Shown: positions 33,891 to 46,660, counted from the stretch's first letter. The stretch is 64,000 nucleotides of DNA from Amborella trichopoda (GCF_000471905.2 NW_006499973.1:3255039-3319038); one strand, 5' to 3'. The notes: a model not told the origin generated them from the letters alone. A program made the numbers and translations.

Positions 33891-35344
33891 GCGCTGGCTG
33901 TGTCTTTGACATGCATGAGTTGTGTATGCGCCTTGTTATATGCATGCTGATTGAGTGCCACATGTCAAGATTTTACAGTCTTTTGGGAACACTTGGCCAG
34001 CCATCTCAACCCAAGAGCACTTAAGCCCACTTCCTCACCCATGCCACTCATTCTTACTTCATTTCTCTCTCTAAGACACAAGGTGTGAGGAAGTGACTTT
34101 TCGTGGGCAGCCACTTTTGGGTGGGTGAGAGCTGTGAGAAGAGGAGTGGAGAAGTCACCATTGTTGTTTAGGTAAGTAGATCCATCACCATTGCATGATA
34201 GTCGAAAGGATGCATGGAAGTTTATGCATGTAAAATGAGAATGAAAGTGTATGTGATGTAAGAAAATCCTTGCACCTTTTTATTTAGAAATTGGGGCTCA
34301 TGTTCTATGATAATGGTGAATGTCAAGAATGAATGCATGATTCTAAGATTATATAAGAAATGCACGGTATGCATGATTTTGTGTGTGTTTACATTGTGAG
34401 AGAATGGTTGTTATCATGTGCCTCACCATGAAATGCAGATCATGGAATGTATGCTTGAGACATGTTGTATGCCACTGCGAAATTCCAGAAGTTTGCATGT
34501 TCTTGTAGGAGACTTTTGAACAGACAAATGGGGCCCGATTAACCTCAAACCACCTGAGTGAGGTTTTTACTATTGCTGAAATTAGAAAGATATACGAGTC
34601 TAGTAAAATGTTTGTTTTTACTATTGCTGAAATTATGTATGAAAATGAATTTATATTTCAAAATGGGAAGGTATATCATTATTGATTGTTTTCTTGGATT
34701 TTCTTTAATACCACTGTGGTAACTGATTTTATCAAATCAAATGAAGTTCATTTTTAGCCAAACCATAGCCATATGAAAGATCTTTGAATGGGCTAAAATT
34801 TTCATGTGGAAACTATTTTTAAAAGCTTCATAGATTGAAAATTATACTTTCTTTATGAAGGTATATCACTGTGGGCAGTATCGATGAAGATCAGAACTAT
34901 CACCTTGTTTGCCATGAATTTTCGAACAACCAAATGGAATCCAAATGCTTTCAAAATTGATTTTTTAGAAATATATACGTCTGGAATTAAACTTTTATTT
35001 TGTACCTATCACGTGTTACCATACGATTTGAATATTATGATGATATGAAGTAGGGTACGTTGCGGTCCACTGTACGCAGCAGAGGGCAGTTAGTTAACCC
35101 TCATTTTCTTGAACCTTCAAGAGGTCAAACGAAATCCTGTTGTCTTTAAACCACTCCCAAGTGAGGGATAGGTGTGTTTGGTACGAAATTTCTTTGGAAC
35201 CATCTTCAAATTCTAAATAGTCCAAAAGTTAGGACCCCAATTGTGAGCGCTCGTGTGCATGCATGATAATGAAGTTATGCTTTGCCATGACATGGAAGCA
35301 TGATTATGATGAGTGCCCTATTGTGATATGAATTGCATGATCTT

Positions 35345-35700
35345 AATAATGCTTATGCTATATGTGAATGGATACCTACTGTGTGAATGATGGTATCATG
35401 ATCTTCATGCTAGATGTGAATGGATACCTACTGTGAGAATGATGGTATCATAATGCTTATGCTATATGTGAATGGATACCTATTGTGTGAATGATGGTAT
35501 CATGATGCTCATGTTGTATGTGAATGGATACCTACTGTGTGAATGATGGTATCATAATGCGTATGCTATATGTGAATGGATACCTACTGTGTGAATGATG
35601 GTATCATAATGCTCATGCTATATGTGAATGGATACATACTGTATGGATGATGGTATCATGATGCTTATGCTATTATGTTATGTGAAAGGGCAGCTACTGT
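35345..35700. repeat. 52-bp tandem repeat in Tekay-type LTR (left)
   Basis: Unit tgcttatgctatatgtgaa, then tggatacctactgtgtgaatgatggtatcataa, period 52, six to seven units. Also at 41760-42115 in the right LTR. Confidence 0.85.
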
Positions 35701-36750
35701 GTGAATGATGATGCTAGTAGCTGCGATTTTTCCCTGACTCCTCATGATAGGATGGGACTCAGGATATGAGTAGTTAGGAAGGTCACTCCCCCCCAGATCT
35801 ATGTGGGCACTACACATTGGGTCACCTAATGGTAATGTAATGCCCTCTCACCAAAAGGGTGTAAGGAGAGGGTAGTGTCTTGTAAGGCGTATGCCTATCG
35901 AAAACCCCAAAGAGCGTTGGGGATGTTTGTGTGTATGTGAGGGCCTTACAAAGTGGGTCTTCCACTTGTCATGGTCCACCTTCCTTCATGAGGGTAGAAG
36001 TCTCAAGTTCAGAATTGGCTTAGCCTGACCGATGTGGCTTCTACTTCAGGAGTAGATAAATTTATTTGCCTGACTTATTACGCTTTTTGCACACTTTTAA
36101 CTGTAACTGTGATCTGCTGTCTCTATTACTCTACTTTAAGAAAGGTGATTGTGACTTATGCATTATATATATTGTACTACCCTTCTCACATTTCTATTAG
36201 AGTGTGAGGAGCATGTTGAAGGACTTTATTTGATCCATGTGTATATGTACGTATGTGTGTGCGGCATATTTTGTTCTCACTATCATGCTAGTTGTAATGC
36301 AATGGTGTACATTTGCGTACTGAGCTTTTACCTCATTCCATCTTATTTCATAACTATAGAGTGAAGTGTGTTGACACCTGTGCTTAAGGTGGGTGACCAT
36401 TGTGGATTTGAAGCTAGAAGTCAAGAGGTTAAAAAGCCATCCTTTGAAGACTTTCATTGTATGTTTTGGGATGTCTCAGTAATGTACCTCATTTTGTGTA
36501 TTTTGAGCCAGTAGTGACTTGAAGGAATTGTAAAGACTTTTTACACTTATATGAATGAGATAGCTATACTTTTGAATTGTTTTTTGGTTGATGTAGGTTT
36601 TTATTCTTGCTTTCTTTCATGATTTGCTCTTGATTCCGTATTTTCATGTGTTGAGCCACTCCCACCTGAGTGACGTTCTCAACCTCTGATCGCGATCCCG
36701 CATTCTTTCGCCCTTCGGAGGGGGTCAGGGGGGTTGGGTCATGACAATTA

Positions 36751-36762
36751 TGGTATCAAAGT
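36751..36762 (+). other. Tekay-type primer-binding site (initiator Met tRNA)
   Basis: TGGTATCAAAGT, four bases after the LTR end. It resembles TGGTATCAGAGC, the initiator-Met primer complement used by chromoviruses. Confidence 0.8.
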
Positions 36763-36856
36763 AGCCAGGATAGGATTATTGGCCTAGGGAGTCTTAGAAG
36801 TGTCTGTAGGGTAGTTTTGACAGGCTAGTAATTGGGTGTTTCTATTTTAGGTTGGA

Positions 36857-37800
36857 GATGTCGAGGACTCGTACTACCAACACGAGTTCAAGCAACGAGA
36901 ACACCGAGGCCTTCGGTGAACGCGCCAGAACTTTGGAGCCTTGACACAAGTGTTGAGGGAAGCTAGGTCGGCCCCTTCTACCACCGCCCCTGATATGAAT
37001 GATAGTAATATGACAGATAGATTCAGGAGGATGGCACCTCCACGCTTTGTAGGGCATGGGGGAGTAGAAAACGCTGAGAGATGGAGATGGCAGAGAGAAA
37101 AGATCTTTGAGGTTCTAAATTACACCGATGAGCTGAAAGTCTTGCTGGGTACCTTTATGCTTGAAGGAGAAGCTGAGCACTAGTGGAGCTCAGTAAAACA
37201 GTCGCGAGAAGGGTCAGGAGTTTTGACTACTTGGGAGAGTTTTCTAGAAGTCTTTTATGAGAAATACTTCCCTGACTCCGTAAGGGAAAGAAGGAGGTAG
37301 AATTCATAGAGATGCAACAGGGGAGGATGTCTGTTGAGCAATATGCAACGAAATTTGCTGAACTCTCAAGATATGCACGATATTGTTAGAACTGAGTCGC
37401 GAAAGGCTAGAAAATTTGAGAGGGGCCTTAGGCCTGATATAAGAAGTAGGATTATTGCAGCAAACCTTTGCCCTGCTGCTGGACCTGACCCTAAAGATGG
37501 AGAGAGATGATGATGATTTTTGGGCAAGAAGATATGGAAGGTTGGGTGTCACCCAATCCAGGAGTTTTAAGAAGAAGACACAACCCCCTCCAAGGAGAGA
37601 GTGGAAGGGGAGAAACTATCAAGGTGGTGTCAGGATCCCGTGGTTGTCCCAAATAATGTAAGGGTCAATCGAGGCCCAGCTTGCCCCCACTGTGGATAAG
37701 GGAACTATACGACGGTTGGATGCTTCAGAAAGATCAAGGTCTACTTCTGGTACGGTGAATTGTCCCATTTAATAAAAGACTGCCCTGTCAAAGTATCAGA
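36857..37800 (+). pseudogene. Tekay-type gag remains
   Basis: Begins with a Met codon at 36857 (MSRTRTTNTSSS). The capsid core follows (RMAPPRFVGHGGVENAERW, FEVLNYTDELKVLLGTFMLEGEAEH at 37030-37183; ARRYGRLGVTQSRSFKKK near 37530). Two knuckle-like segments are near 37680-37790 (GNYTTVGCFRK and YGELSHLIKDCPVK). Gag packages the RNA. It is broken in several places. Confidence 0.8.
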
Positions 37801-37829
37801 TCACAGACCAAAGATTCAAGGGCAGGTGT

Positions 37830-38150
37830 TCGCCTTGACCGAGCAAGAAGCCAAGGCATCAACCTCTGTGATTCGAGGTACGCTTTTTGTGTGTGGAATT
37901 GAAGCAAGAGTTTTAATTGATCCTGGTTCTTCCCATTCATTTGTTGCACCACACCTTGCATGTCATTTGAATGTTAAACCTGTACGACTTGTTTGGACTT
38001 TGATAGTATGTATACCTATGGGAGAATCAATAGAAACTGATATGATATATAAACAGCGTGGGATTGTGATTGAAGGGCCTTTGTTGCCTCTAGATTTGAC
38101 ACTTTTGGATGTTCAGGATTTTGATATCATTTTGGGTATGGATTGATAGT
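37830..38150 (+). pseudogene. Tekay-type aspartic protease remains
   Basis: Retropepsin-type domain, 37860-38150. It holds the active-site strand ARVLIDPGSSHSFVAPHLA near 37905 and the closing LPLDLTLLDVQDFDIILGMD near 38085-38146. Order and spacing are as in chromovirus pol. Confidence 0.8.
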
Positions 38151-38167
38151 CAAACCACTATGCTACA

Positions 38168-39250
38168 ATGAGCTGTTTTGATAAGACTGTAACTTTTAGA
38201 TGCCCGGATCAACTTGAACTGCATTTTAAGGGCATTAAGGATGTTTCTCCTTTACACATCATCTCAGCCCTTCGGGCCTCTCGCATGTTGGCTAAAAGAT
38301 GTGTTGGATACTTGGCTTATGTAGTAGAAAATCGGGGTGTTCAGTCGAAATTGGACGAGATACCGGTAGTGAGAGAATATCCACAAGTCTTCCCTAAAGA
38401 GTTACCTTCTCTGCCCTCTGTTAGAGAAATCGAATTTGAAATAGAGGTGGCCGCTGGTACTACTCCTATTTCAAAGGCGCCTTATAGGATGGCCCCAACT
38501 AAGTTAAAGAACTGAAGGAACAATTGTAGGAATTGTTGGATAGGGGGTTCATCCGACCTAGCGTGTTGCCATGGAGCGCACTAGTTCTCTTTGTGAAAAA
38601 GAAAGATGGGTCTTTAAGGCTATGCATTGATTATAGACAGTTGAATCAGGTTACAGTAAAGACTAAATACCCTTTGCCCAAAATCGATGATTTATTTGAT
38701 CAACTGCAAGGGCCCCAAGTATTTTCAAAGATTGATCTTCGGTCTGGGTACAACCAACTACATGTTAAGGAATGTGATATCTCCAAGACCGCATTCAAAA
38801 CCCGTTATGCCCACTACGAGTTCTTAGTCATGCTATTTGGATTGAAGAACGCCCCAGCTATCTTTATGGATTTGATGAATATAGGTTTTAGACCCTTTCT
38901 GGATGATTTTGTGGTGGTCTTTATTTATGATATTTTGGTGTATTCTAGGAATCAGACAGATCATGAGCAACATTTAAGAATGGTCCTCCAGACTCTAAGC
39001 GTGGAAACGTTGTATGCTAAGCTCAATAAGAGTGAGTTCTAGCTTCCAAGCATGGCTTTTCAAAGATGGGATACTAGTTGATCCTTGCAAGATCGAGGTT
39101 GTGCTTAAATGGGAGAGACCAATGAATGTATCTGAAGTTTACAAATTCCTAGGACTGGCAGGGTATTGCAAGCGTTTCGTAGAGGTATTCTTGAAGATAA
39201 CACTTCCCCTAACCCTCTTATACCCAAAAGGAAATCAAGTTTGCGTGGTT
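38168..39250 (+). pseudogene. Tekay-type reverse transcriptase remains
   Basis: The RT lead-in EYPQVFPKELPSLPSVREIE is at ~38378. The palm motifs follow at 38530-39042: [38 protein letters not shown], and the region of the catalytic aspartates near 38920 ([10 protein letters not shown]). The thumb continues at 39014-39253 (CKIEVVLKWERP, FLGLAGYCKRFVE). It copies element RNA into DNA. Broken. Confidence 0.85.
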
Positions 39251-39259
39251 TGATAACTG

Positions 39260-39700
39260 CAAGAGAAGTTTTCAAGAGTCGAAGAAAAGATTAACTACAG
39301 CCTCGATATTGACCTTGCCTGAGAGGAATGAAGATTTTGTAGTTTATACTGATGCCTCACATAAAAGGGCTTGGGTGTCTATTGATGCAAAGGGAAAAGG
39401 TCATAGCCTATGCCTCTAAGCAGTTAAAGCCTATGAGTAGGACTATCCCACCCATGATCTGGAACTAGTAGCGGTGGTTTTTGCCCTAAAAATATGGAGA
39501 CATTATATGTATGAAACTCAATTTAAAGTGTTAACCGATCATAAGAGCCTCAAATACATATGCTCTCAGAAAGAATTGAATATGAGACAAAGAAGATGGA
39601 TGGACTTGCTCAATGATTATGATTGTACCATCAACTACCATCCAGGTAAGACCAATGTTGTGGCAGATGCTTTAAGTAGGAAGTCGGTGGTGTCAATAAC
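39260..39700 (+). pseudogene. Tekay-type RNase H remains
   Basis: Recognised by the ILTLPERNEDFVVYTDAS stretch near 39307 and, downstream, VVFALKIWRHYMYETQFKVL, TDHKSLKYICSQKELNMRQR and WMDLLNDYDCTINYHPGK, ending NVVADALSRK at about 39690. This is the usual gypsy RNase H between RT and integrase. Confidence 0.85.
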
Positions 39701-39829
39701 TTACATGATGGTCCGAGAGATGATGCTACTAGAAGATGCAGTAGAGTGGCATCCAGCTCTGCCCCTTGATGCTAGGAAGGGAATAATTTCATGTATGATA
39801 ATAGAGCCACATCTTTTTAAACAACTCTG

Positions 39830-40760
39830 GGTAGTGCAAAAGAAGGATCCTCAGTTCATGAAAATTTTTGAGGAAATAAAATCAGATGTTAAGGAGGACT
39901 TTGTCTTGAGCAGTGATGAGATGTTGAGATTCAAAGGGCGGGTTTATGTTCCTAACAATGAGAAGGTAACAAGGGCTATTTTAGAAGAGGCACATCACAC
40001 CCGTTATTCAGTGCATCCAAGAAATACAAAGATGTATCAGGATCTAAAAAGAGTCTTTTGGTGGAATAAAATGAAGAGAGAGGTAGCACAATTTGTTTCC
40101 AAGTGCTTAATCTATCAGCAAGTGAAAGCCAGACATCAAAAACCTGCAGGACAATTATAGCCCTTACCTGTGCCAGAATGGAAGTGGGTCACCTAACTAT
40201 GGACATCGTGTCCGGCCTGTCGAGATCAAGTTCGGTGCATGATAGTATTTGGGTCATTGTTGACGTGCTCATTAAAGCTGTTCATTTCTTGCCAGTCCGT
40301 TCTACTTATACCATGGATAAGTTGGCCCAATTATACATAAAGGAGATTGTAAGACTGCATGGGTGCCTATTACTATTGTGTCCGATAGAGACTCCAGATT
40401 TACTTCAAGGTTTTGGAACAGTCTACAGTTGGCTATGGTGATCAAACTTACTTTCAGTACAGCTTTCCATCCCCAGACTGATGGACAATCCGAAAGGACC
40501 ATATAGACCTTGGAAGATATGTTGAGGGCTTGTGATTCAGATTTCAAGGGAAATTGGGATGATCACTTGTCCCCGATAGAATTTTTTTATAACAATAGTT
40601 TCCATGCCAGTATCCAAATGTCGCCTTTTGAGGCATTGTATGGGAGGAAGTGTAGATCGCCCATATGTTGGGATAAGGTTGGTGAGAGAAGACTGTTGGG
40701 ACCAGAGATTGTTTAAATGACCTCAGAAAAGATCGCTTTGATTCAGGCAAGATTTAGAAC
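39830..40760 (+). pseudogene. Tekay-type integrase remains
   Basis: The HHCC zinc region is near 39985-40125 (HHTRYSVHPRNTKMYQDLKR, then C and C in FVSKCLIYQQ). The core starts at 40195 (LTMDIVSGLSRS, VIVDVLIKAVHFLPV) and continues through TAFHPQTDG-like sequence near 40460 and [20 protein letters not shown] with [17 protein letters not shown] at 40550-40670. It inserts the DNA copy into the host. Broken. Confidence 0.85.
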
Positions 40761-40779
40761 GACTCGAAGTCAGTAGAAT

Positions 40780-41270
40780 AGTTATGCTGACAATCGGAGA
40801 AGGGAACTTGAATTTGTGGTGGGTGATCGGGTTTTTTTGAAAGTATCACCAACTAAGGGCATAATGAGATTTGGCATGAAGGGGAAACTGCGTTCACGGT
40901 TTATTGGACCCTTTGATATTTTAGAAAGAATTAGAGTCATGGAATATCGATAGGCCCTACCACCCGAGTTGGCTAATGTTCATTTTCATGTGTCATTATT
41001 GAGAAAGTATGAGCCCGATCCATCCCATGTCCTAAAGTATGAGCCGATCCCGATCAGGGGGGATTTAACTTTTTTATATAACAACCTATTCAGATACTGG
41101 ATAGAAGAGTCCAGTTATTACGTCACAAGGAGATTCATCTAGTACATGTTTTATGACATTATCACTCAAGGGAAGAATCCAAGTGGAAGCGAGAAGATGA
41201 AATATGGGCCTTGTACCCCCATTTATTCTACTAAAGATTTTGAGGAAAAAATCCTTTTTAGCGGGGGATG
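40780..41270 (+). pseudogene. Tekay-type integrase C-terminus and chromodomain-type tail; polypurine tract
   Basis: The GPY/F-type region lies near 40810-40960 (DRVFLKVSPTKGIMRFG, KLRSRFIGPFDILE), then LPPELANVHFHVSLLRKYEPD near 40960. A chromodomain-like tail follows (EIHLVHV-like and EESKWKREDEIWALYPHL-like sequence, read near 41125-41220), which in chromoviruses guides insertion to heterochromatin. The polypurine tract agcgggggatgg ends at 41271. Confidence 0.75.
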
Positions 41271-41271
41271 G

Positions 41272-43167
41272 TCTGATGACCCAAAATTTTTCTTGACCAG
41301 TTAGAAGGCATGTCGGGATAGGAAGGCTGAAGAAGAGGACAACATTAGTTGGAAGAGCCAGTGTCGAGTGAGACGGAGAAGAAACCAGCGCTGGTTGGAA
41401 GAGCCAACGCTGGGTGAGTTGGAGAAGAGGCCAATGCCGATTGGAAGAGCCAACACCATGGGAGTTGGAGAAGAGGCTAGTGCCGGTTGGAAAAGCCAGC
41501 GCAGTGTGCGTTGGAGAAGAGACAAGCGCCAGTAGGAAGAGCCAACGCCTGGTCAGTTGGAGAAGAGGCCAGTGCCAGTTGGAAGAGCCAGTGTCAGGTG
41601 GATTTAAGTGAAGAGGCCAGCACTGGTTGGAAGAGACCAGTGCCTGGTGAGTTGGAGAAGAGGCCATCGTCGGTTGGAAGTGCTAATGTCAGGTGAGTTG
41701 GAAAAAAAGGCCAGCGCCGGTTAGATTGCCCTATTACGATATGAATTGTAGAATCTTAATAATGCTTATGCTATATGTGAATGGATACATATTGTGTGAA
41801 TGATGGTATCATAATGCTCATGCTATATGTGAATGGATACCTACTGTGTGAATGATGGTATCATAATGCTTATGCTATATGTGAATGGATACCTACTGTG
41901 GAATGATGGTATCATGATGCTCATGTTATATGTAAATGGATACCTACTGTGTGAATGATGGTATCATAATGCTTATGCTATATTTGAATGGATACCTACT
42001 ATGTGAATGATGGTATCATAATGCTCATGCTATATGTGAATGGATACCGACTGTGTGAATGGTGGTATTATGATGCTTATGTTATTATGTTATGTGAAAG
42101 GGCACCTACTATGTGAATGATGGTGTTAGCAGCTGCGAATTTTCCCTGACTCCCCATGATAGGACAGGACTCAGGATGTGAGTAGTTGGGCGGGTCGCTC
42201 CCCCTCAATCTATGTGAGCACTACACATTGGGACATCTAATGGTAGTGTAATGCCCTCTCACCAAAAGGGCACAAGGAGAGGGTAGTGTCTTGCAAGGCC
42301 TCTACCTATCGAAAACCCCAAAGTATGTTGGGGATTTTTGTGTGTGTGAGGGCCTTACAAAGTGGGTCTTCCACTTGTCATGGTCCACCCTCCTGAGTGA
42401 GGGTAGAAGTCCCAAGTTCAGGATTAGCTTAGCCTGACCGATGTGGCTTCTACTTCAGGAGTAGATAGATTTGTTTTCCTGACTCATTTACATTTTTTTC
42501 ACGAGCTTTTAACTTTAATTGTGATCTGCTATCTCTATTACCCTACTTTAAGAAAGGTGATTGTGACTTAAGCATTATATATATTGAACTGCCTTTCTCA
42601 CATTTTTGTTAGAGTGTGAGGAGCATGTTGTGGTACTTTATTTGATACATGTGTATATGTATGTATGTGTGTGTTGCGTATTTTTTTATCACTATCATGC
42701 TAGTTGGAATGCAATGGTGTACATCTGCTTATTGGGCTTTTAGCTCATTTCATCTTATTTCAGAACTGTAGAGTGAAGAGTGTTGACACATGTGCATAAG
42801 TTGGGTGACCATTTGGGGATTTGAAGCTTTCTAAGTCAAGAGGTTAACAAGCTGTCCTTTGAAGACTTTCATTGTATGTTTTGGGATGTCTCAATAATGC
42901 GTGGTGTATCTCATTTTGTGTAGTTTTGGCCAATAGTGCCTTGAAGGAATTGTAAAGACTTTTTACACTGATATGAATGAGATGGCTGTACTTTTGAATT
43001 ATTCTTTGGTTGATGAATGGTTTTATTCTAGCTTTCTTTCATGGTTTCCTCTTGATTCCACGTTTTCATGCATTGAGCCACTCCCACCTGAGTGACGTTC
43101 ATGACCTCCGGTCACGATCCCGCAGTCTGTCGCCATCCGACAGGGGTCAGGGGGTGAGGTTGTGACA
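41272..43167 (+). repeat. Tekay-type right LTR
   Basis: Starts TCTGATGACCC right after the polypurine tract and ends ggttgtgaca. It is 1896 bases, shorter than the left LTR, with the same 46-bp (41330-41725) and 52-bp (41760-42115) arrays and the same R/U5-type region. Confidence 0.9.
41330..41725. repeat. 46-bp minisatellite in Tekay-type LTR (right)
   Basis: Same unit as at 33480-33890 (ggttggaagagccagcg with gagttggagaagaggccag), eight or nine diverged units. Long open frames on both strands (for example 41667-41086) are by-products. Confidence 0.85.
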
Positions 43168-43755
43168 TAAATCTTTCTCTCTCTTCTTTTATTTTCTTTT
43201 ATTTTCCTCTTCTCTCTCTCCTTCTCTCTCTTCTTTCATTTTTTCTTCTTCGTCTGAGCTTCCCTCAGAGGCCATGCATGGTAGTGGCAGTGTCGTGCAT
43301 GCCTCTTCCTCTTTCTTTCTTCCCAGCTCCTGTAGCTTCACAGGTCGTGCATGGTGATGGCAGTGCCATGCGTGAGCCTTTTCTTCTCTCTCTTCGTTTG
43401 TCTTTGGCTCTCTATGAGAAGCACATACAGCGATGCCTATTACCGCCCGTAGGGGTCTCACCTTGTTGTGCATCTATCGTAGACAACTTCGAACCAACTG
43501 AAGTAGCTGGGGGGTTTTTCATCGTGACCTAAAAGGATGCCTACGGGAGTTAGCTCGAGTGAGTCATAGACCTAGGTGACGTTGGTCCCCACCTCACATC
43601 CACATATCCAAAATTCCTCTCGCACTAGTTGGACACCTGCCCTTGTTTTTGAACAAGGTTCCCGAGAGCGATCTCAGGTCTCGGGTCTTTCGAATCCGAT
43701 ACACATATCACCCGATCACCTAGCTCTAGGGAGGTGAGATCGAGGCACCTTACCA
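43168..43755 (+). repeat. Family T 5' LTR, second part
   Basis: Continues the LTR interrupted at 33411. It has a CT-rich tract, then 'cgtgcatggtgatggcagtgccatgcgtgagcc', 'attaccgcccgtaggggtctcacc', and the LTR end cacctt acca before the primer site. It lacks the long minisatellite seen in the 3' LTR at 56.9-57.5 kb. Confidence 0.85.
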
Positions 43756-43758
43756 TCT

Positions 43759-43776
43759 TGGTGACTCCACTGGGGT
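43759..43776 (+). other. Family T primer-binding site, tRNA-Arg type
   Basis: TGGTGACTCCACTGGGGT, three bases after the LTR end. It closely resembles the complement of plant tRNA-Arg 3' end (TGGCGACTCCGCTGGGGA), the primer of Tat/Ogre elements. Best-kept of the four sites in this window. Confidence 0.8.
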
Positions 43777-45240
43777 CTTATTACCCCTTCGTTGGTTCTC
43801 TCTTGTTTGAATAGTATCCCATTTTACTTTTTGCATTACACTCTATGGCATCTGGGTTATTCAACCCGTTCATCAGAGTTGGGGATTTTCTCATCCCTGG
43901 ACTTGTGACTATCCCAGGGAAGCGAACTACTCAAGCTTCTTTCCCCACACTTCTTCTGAGTCAGGACTCATAGTCTGACTCCCAGATTCTTTCCTGCATT
44001 GGTGCGAGAGGGGACTTAAAGGTCCTTGGCTCCCCACTTCCTCGCCCTGGTGGACCCTTCACCAAGGCCCCTCCCATTGGTAGCACTTCTTCTACCGCAC
44101 ACAGCACGCACCCTGTTGCTGACAAGTCCCTTGCTAGTCATATTGTTGAGGTACACCGGAAGGTTGCCCTAAATGCTATCGCGAAAGGCAAGCAGGTTGC
44201 CATCACTCTTGAGGGTTGCCATAAGGCAACCCCCCATACTTCTTCACCACCTCGAACCTCGACACCTAGAGGCTCGGCACATAAAGGAGGAGACCCACCA
44301 GCCTCCACCTCTTGCACACACGTGAAGGCTCATGGTTCATCCACTCAAGCAACATTTCGGGGCAACTTGCATGCTACCTTGAGCTCGCTTCCAGGGCTAG
44401 GCCTTCTCAGGCCGAACTCATCACGCGTCATACATTTGCATCCCATAGCTCAGGGCAGTGCTAATTTTGAGCCAGCTCGAGCACACGAGGGCCGACCGCT
44501 CTGTCCTCCCTCTCTGTACACACATCTTCACCCTGTAAGAGATATGCTCCCTCCCGATCCCTCACAGACACAAGCTCATGGGCCTCAATCTCCTACGGTC
44601 GAACTAGCTGACCGAGCCCAGGCTGACCCCCAAGTCTCCCGGACAGCAAATCCTAAAGGCGCACAAGGCCCGACTTTGCAAGTTCCTCTCAGGTGGAGTC
44701 ATGAACCATTTCATTCTTCTATCACTTTTCCTTCACCAGGCAAGCACCTTGAGACTTGGTACTCAAAGGTTTTCCTTAAGAGTACCATCTTGAGTCCGCC
44801 GCCTCAGGTTAGGCATGCACCTGGGCCTCACAAGGAATTTGAGGCAATGGCCAGATGTCTAACAGAAGCCTGTAGTCTCCAATGCAGCAACCCCGACTAC
44901 CCACCATCCTTGGACTTTATTCTCTACCCCAACTAATGGACACAGCCCTGGCGTGCTCAAGAAAAGCGGGGTAGTCAAAATCTCAGGCTCGATTCTTGAG
45001 CGAAGTCCACGGTAGCCTCAAGATAAGCAAAGAAGCCTTTAAGGCAGTTGAGGTTACCACTCTTGGGGACCTCTTACCTCACAATCCCTTCTTCGCTCTT
45101 TGAACTCAAGAACCTGAGCAATGCGATTACTGCCAAGAAGCCACGGTTCTAAGACCGTCAAGAACCGGTTCACACGCGATCGACATACAAGGCTCGAGTC
45201 CAATCGGGGCATGCTGAACCCCTATGGAACGATTTTCGTC
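43777..45240 (+). mobile_element. Family T leader with ORF1-like stretch
   Basis: Leader of the most complete copy. An open stretch at 44322-44936 (204 codons) is rich in Pro, Ser, His and Arg with no known domain. Matching pieces occur at 10.88-11.48 kb and, on the minus strand, at 21.15-21.87 kb. Ogre-type elements have an extra ORF before gag of unknown role. Whether this stretch is that ORF cannot be settled here. Confidence 0.5.
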
Positions 45241-45242
45241 GT

Positions 45243-46660
45243 ATGACTCGTCAACCTCGGCAATCCACTACTCCACCTGGCACTGACCTTCCAGAAGAAA
45301 CTGTCAGTGTCATGGTGATCAACGAGTCGGATGACTCCCAAGAAGGGCGAATGAACAAGTTCAAGGTAATGATGCAGTCCATCCTCGAAAAGATGGATCC
45401 CCTAGAAGCCTCCAGGTCCCCTTCTTCTAACAATGAGACCGATTCTCCATCTGGTGAAGACACGGTTACCAGGAAAACTCCTCCACCGGTCTCCTAAGGC
45501 AGCTCTTCTTCCCACATAGTTTCGCATGCAGATATCGATGCCATGGTGAACCACAGTCTCAAGAACAAGGTCCCGAGCATGCAAGAGGCGCCTCTTTACC
45601 AAAATCCGTACCCCTCGTACATCGATCAGATGCCATTTCCCCCAAACTACCAAAAAGGGAAGCTCCCCCTATTCAACGATACTACATCCCCACACCAGCA
45701 TACTGCTCACTTCCAAGCAGCTTTTCGAGATACAGAAACTGACGGGCGACTCCCCCTCCACCAGTTCGTCGAGAATATCAAAGGGCTAGCCTTGCAGTGG
45801 TATGCTCGGCTACCTCCCAACTCGGTGCACACATGATAAGAAATGGAGTAGTTGTTTTACCAACACTGCTACGAAGTCCAAAGGAACATGGAAACCATCG
45901 AGCTCCTCACTTTAACTCAAGACCCTCACGAGCCGGTTGACAAGTTTATCACCCGATGGAGAGAGTTGACAACCTTTCATGCCACTCCCATGACTGAAAA
46001 AGAAGCAGTCCAGACCTGCATAGGAAACATGCTGCCCTAGATTGCCCTACATGTTGAGGCCTCCAATCCACCCTCCATGTCAGAGCTCATCTCCAAAGCT
46101 GTTCGTATAGAGTGTTTGGCCATGCACCATGGTGAATCTCGTCAGCAACCCTCTAGCTCGAATTCCCACTCCAACAGTCGGGGCAACTAGCAAAAAGTAG
46201 TGATTAGTGCGGCTGTCACCATGATTGACACTAAGAACGCCGCCCCTCAAACCTTGGACCTCTTCAAGGCACAAACACCTCAGGCTGGGGGTAAAAAGCA
46301 TCCCCACAATATGGTTCCGCCCCTTAAGAATATAAATCCAAATGACTTTTGGATCCAGCACAAGAACAAGGTGTACCCCTTCGAGAAGGAGTGGGTTCCT
46401 GTGCTGCTTTGGTTACTACTAGAGCAGAATATGATCCTGCTACCAGAGGTCAAAACCCCAGAGCTGGCTGGGCAGGAGACAAATGAGAGGTACTACGCCT
46501 ATCACAAGAGTGTAGGCCACCCCACTCAAGATTTCTATACACTCAAAGACTGTATCAAATCGCTTATTAACAAGGGCTAGATAAAGCTCGAAGAGTTAAA
46601 GAAAGGATTCGGGGCAACTGAGGCTGCCCACATAGTGAAAATCTAGAGGACAACGAAGCA
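45243..46660 (+). pseudogene. Family T gag remains (best copy)
   Basis: An N-terminal acidic part (MTRQPRQSTTPP; VSVMVINESDDSQEG) is followed by the entry to the capsid (YPSYIDQMPFPPNYQKGKLP, 45605) and the retrotransposon-gag core 45660-46040 (HFQAAFRDTETDGRLPLHQF, LQWYARLPP, ETIELLTLTQDPHEPVDKF). Further on are KVYPFEKEWVPVLLW (46368) and a knuckle-like module YYAYHKSVGHPTQDFYTLKD (46489) with CIKSLINKG. It is broken in a few places but the most legible gag of the family here. Confidence 0.8.

Larger units (their letters stand above)
33412..36746 (+). repeat. Tekay-type left LTR
   Basis: TGTGACGACCC at the start and gggtcatgaca at the end, 3335 bases. It contains a 46-bp minisatellite (33480-33890), a 52-bp repeat (35345-35700), and the shared R/U5-type region from 35700 to the end (for example 'gagggtagtgtcttg', 'cactcccacctgagtgacgtt'). 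Confidence 0.9.
33412..43167 (+). mobile_element. Ty3/gypsy chromovirus, Tekay/Del type (nested)
   Basis: A 9.8 kb plus-strand element with both LTRs (33412-36746, 41272-43167), an initiator-Met-type primer site, gag, protease, RT, RNase H, integrase, a chromodomain-type C-terminus, a polypurine tract and a perfect 5-bp target duplication (TAAAT). Domain order and RT phrases ([20 protein letters not shown]) are those of chromoviruses. Long LTRs with minisatellites and the C-terminal EEAKWKRED-type phrase fit Tekay/Del. The right LTR is shorter than the left, and the two differ by about 10% by eye. The coding region is broken in roughly ten or more places. It is the youngest layer of the nest. 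Confidence 0.9.

Noticed and set aside
33571-33963. 130-codon minus-strand frame in the left Tekay-type LTR, and the 193-codon one at 41086-41667
   Set aside because: Both read through the 46-bp minisatellite, and the repeat pattern explains the open frame.
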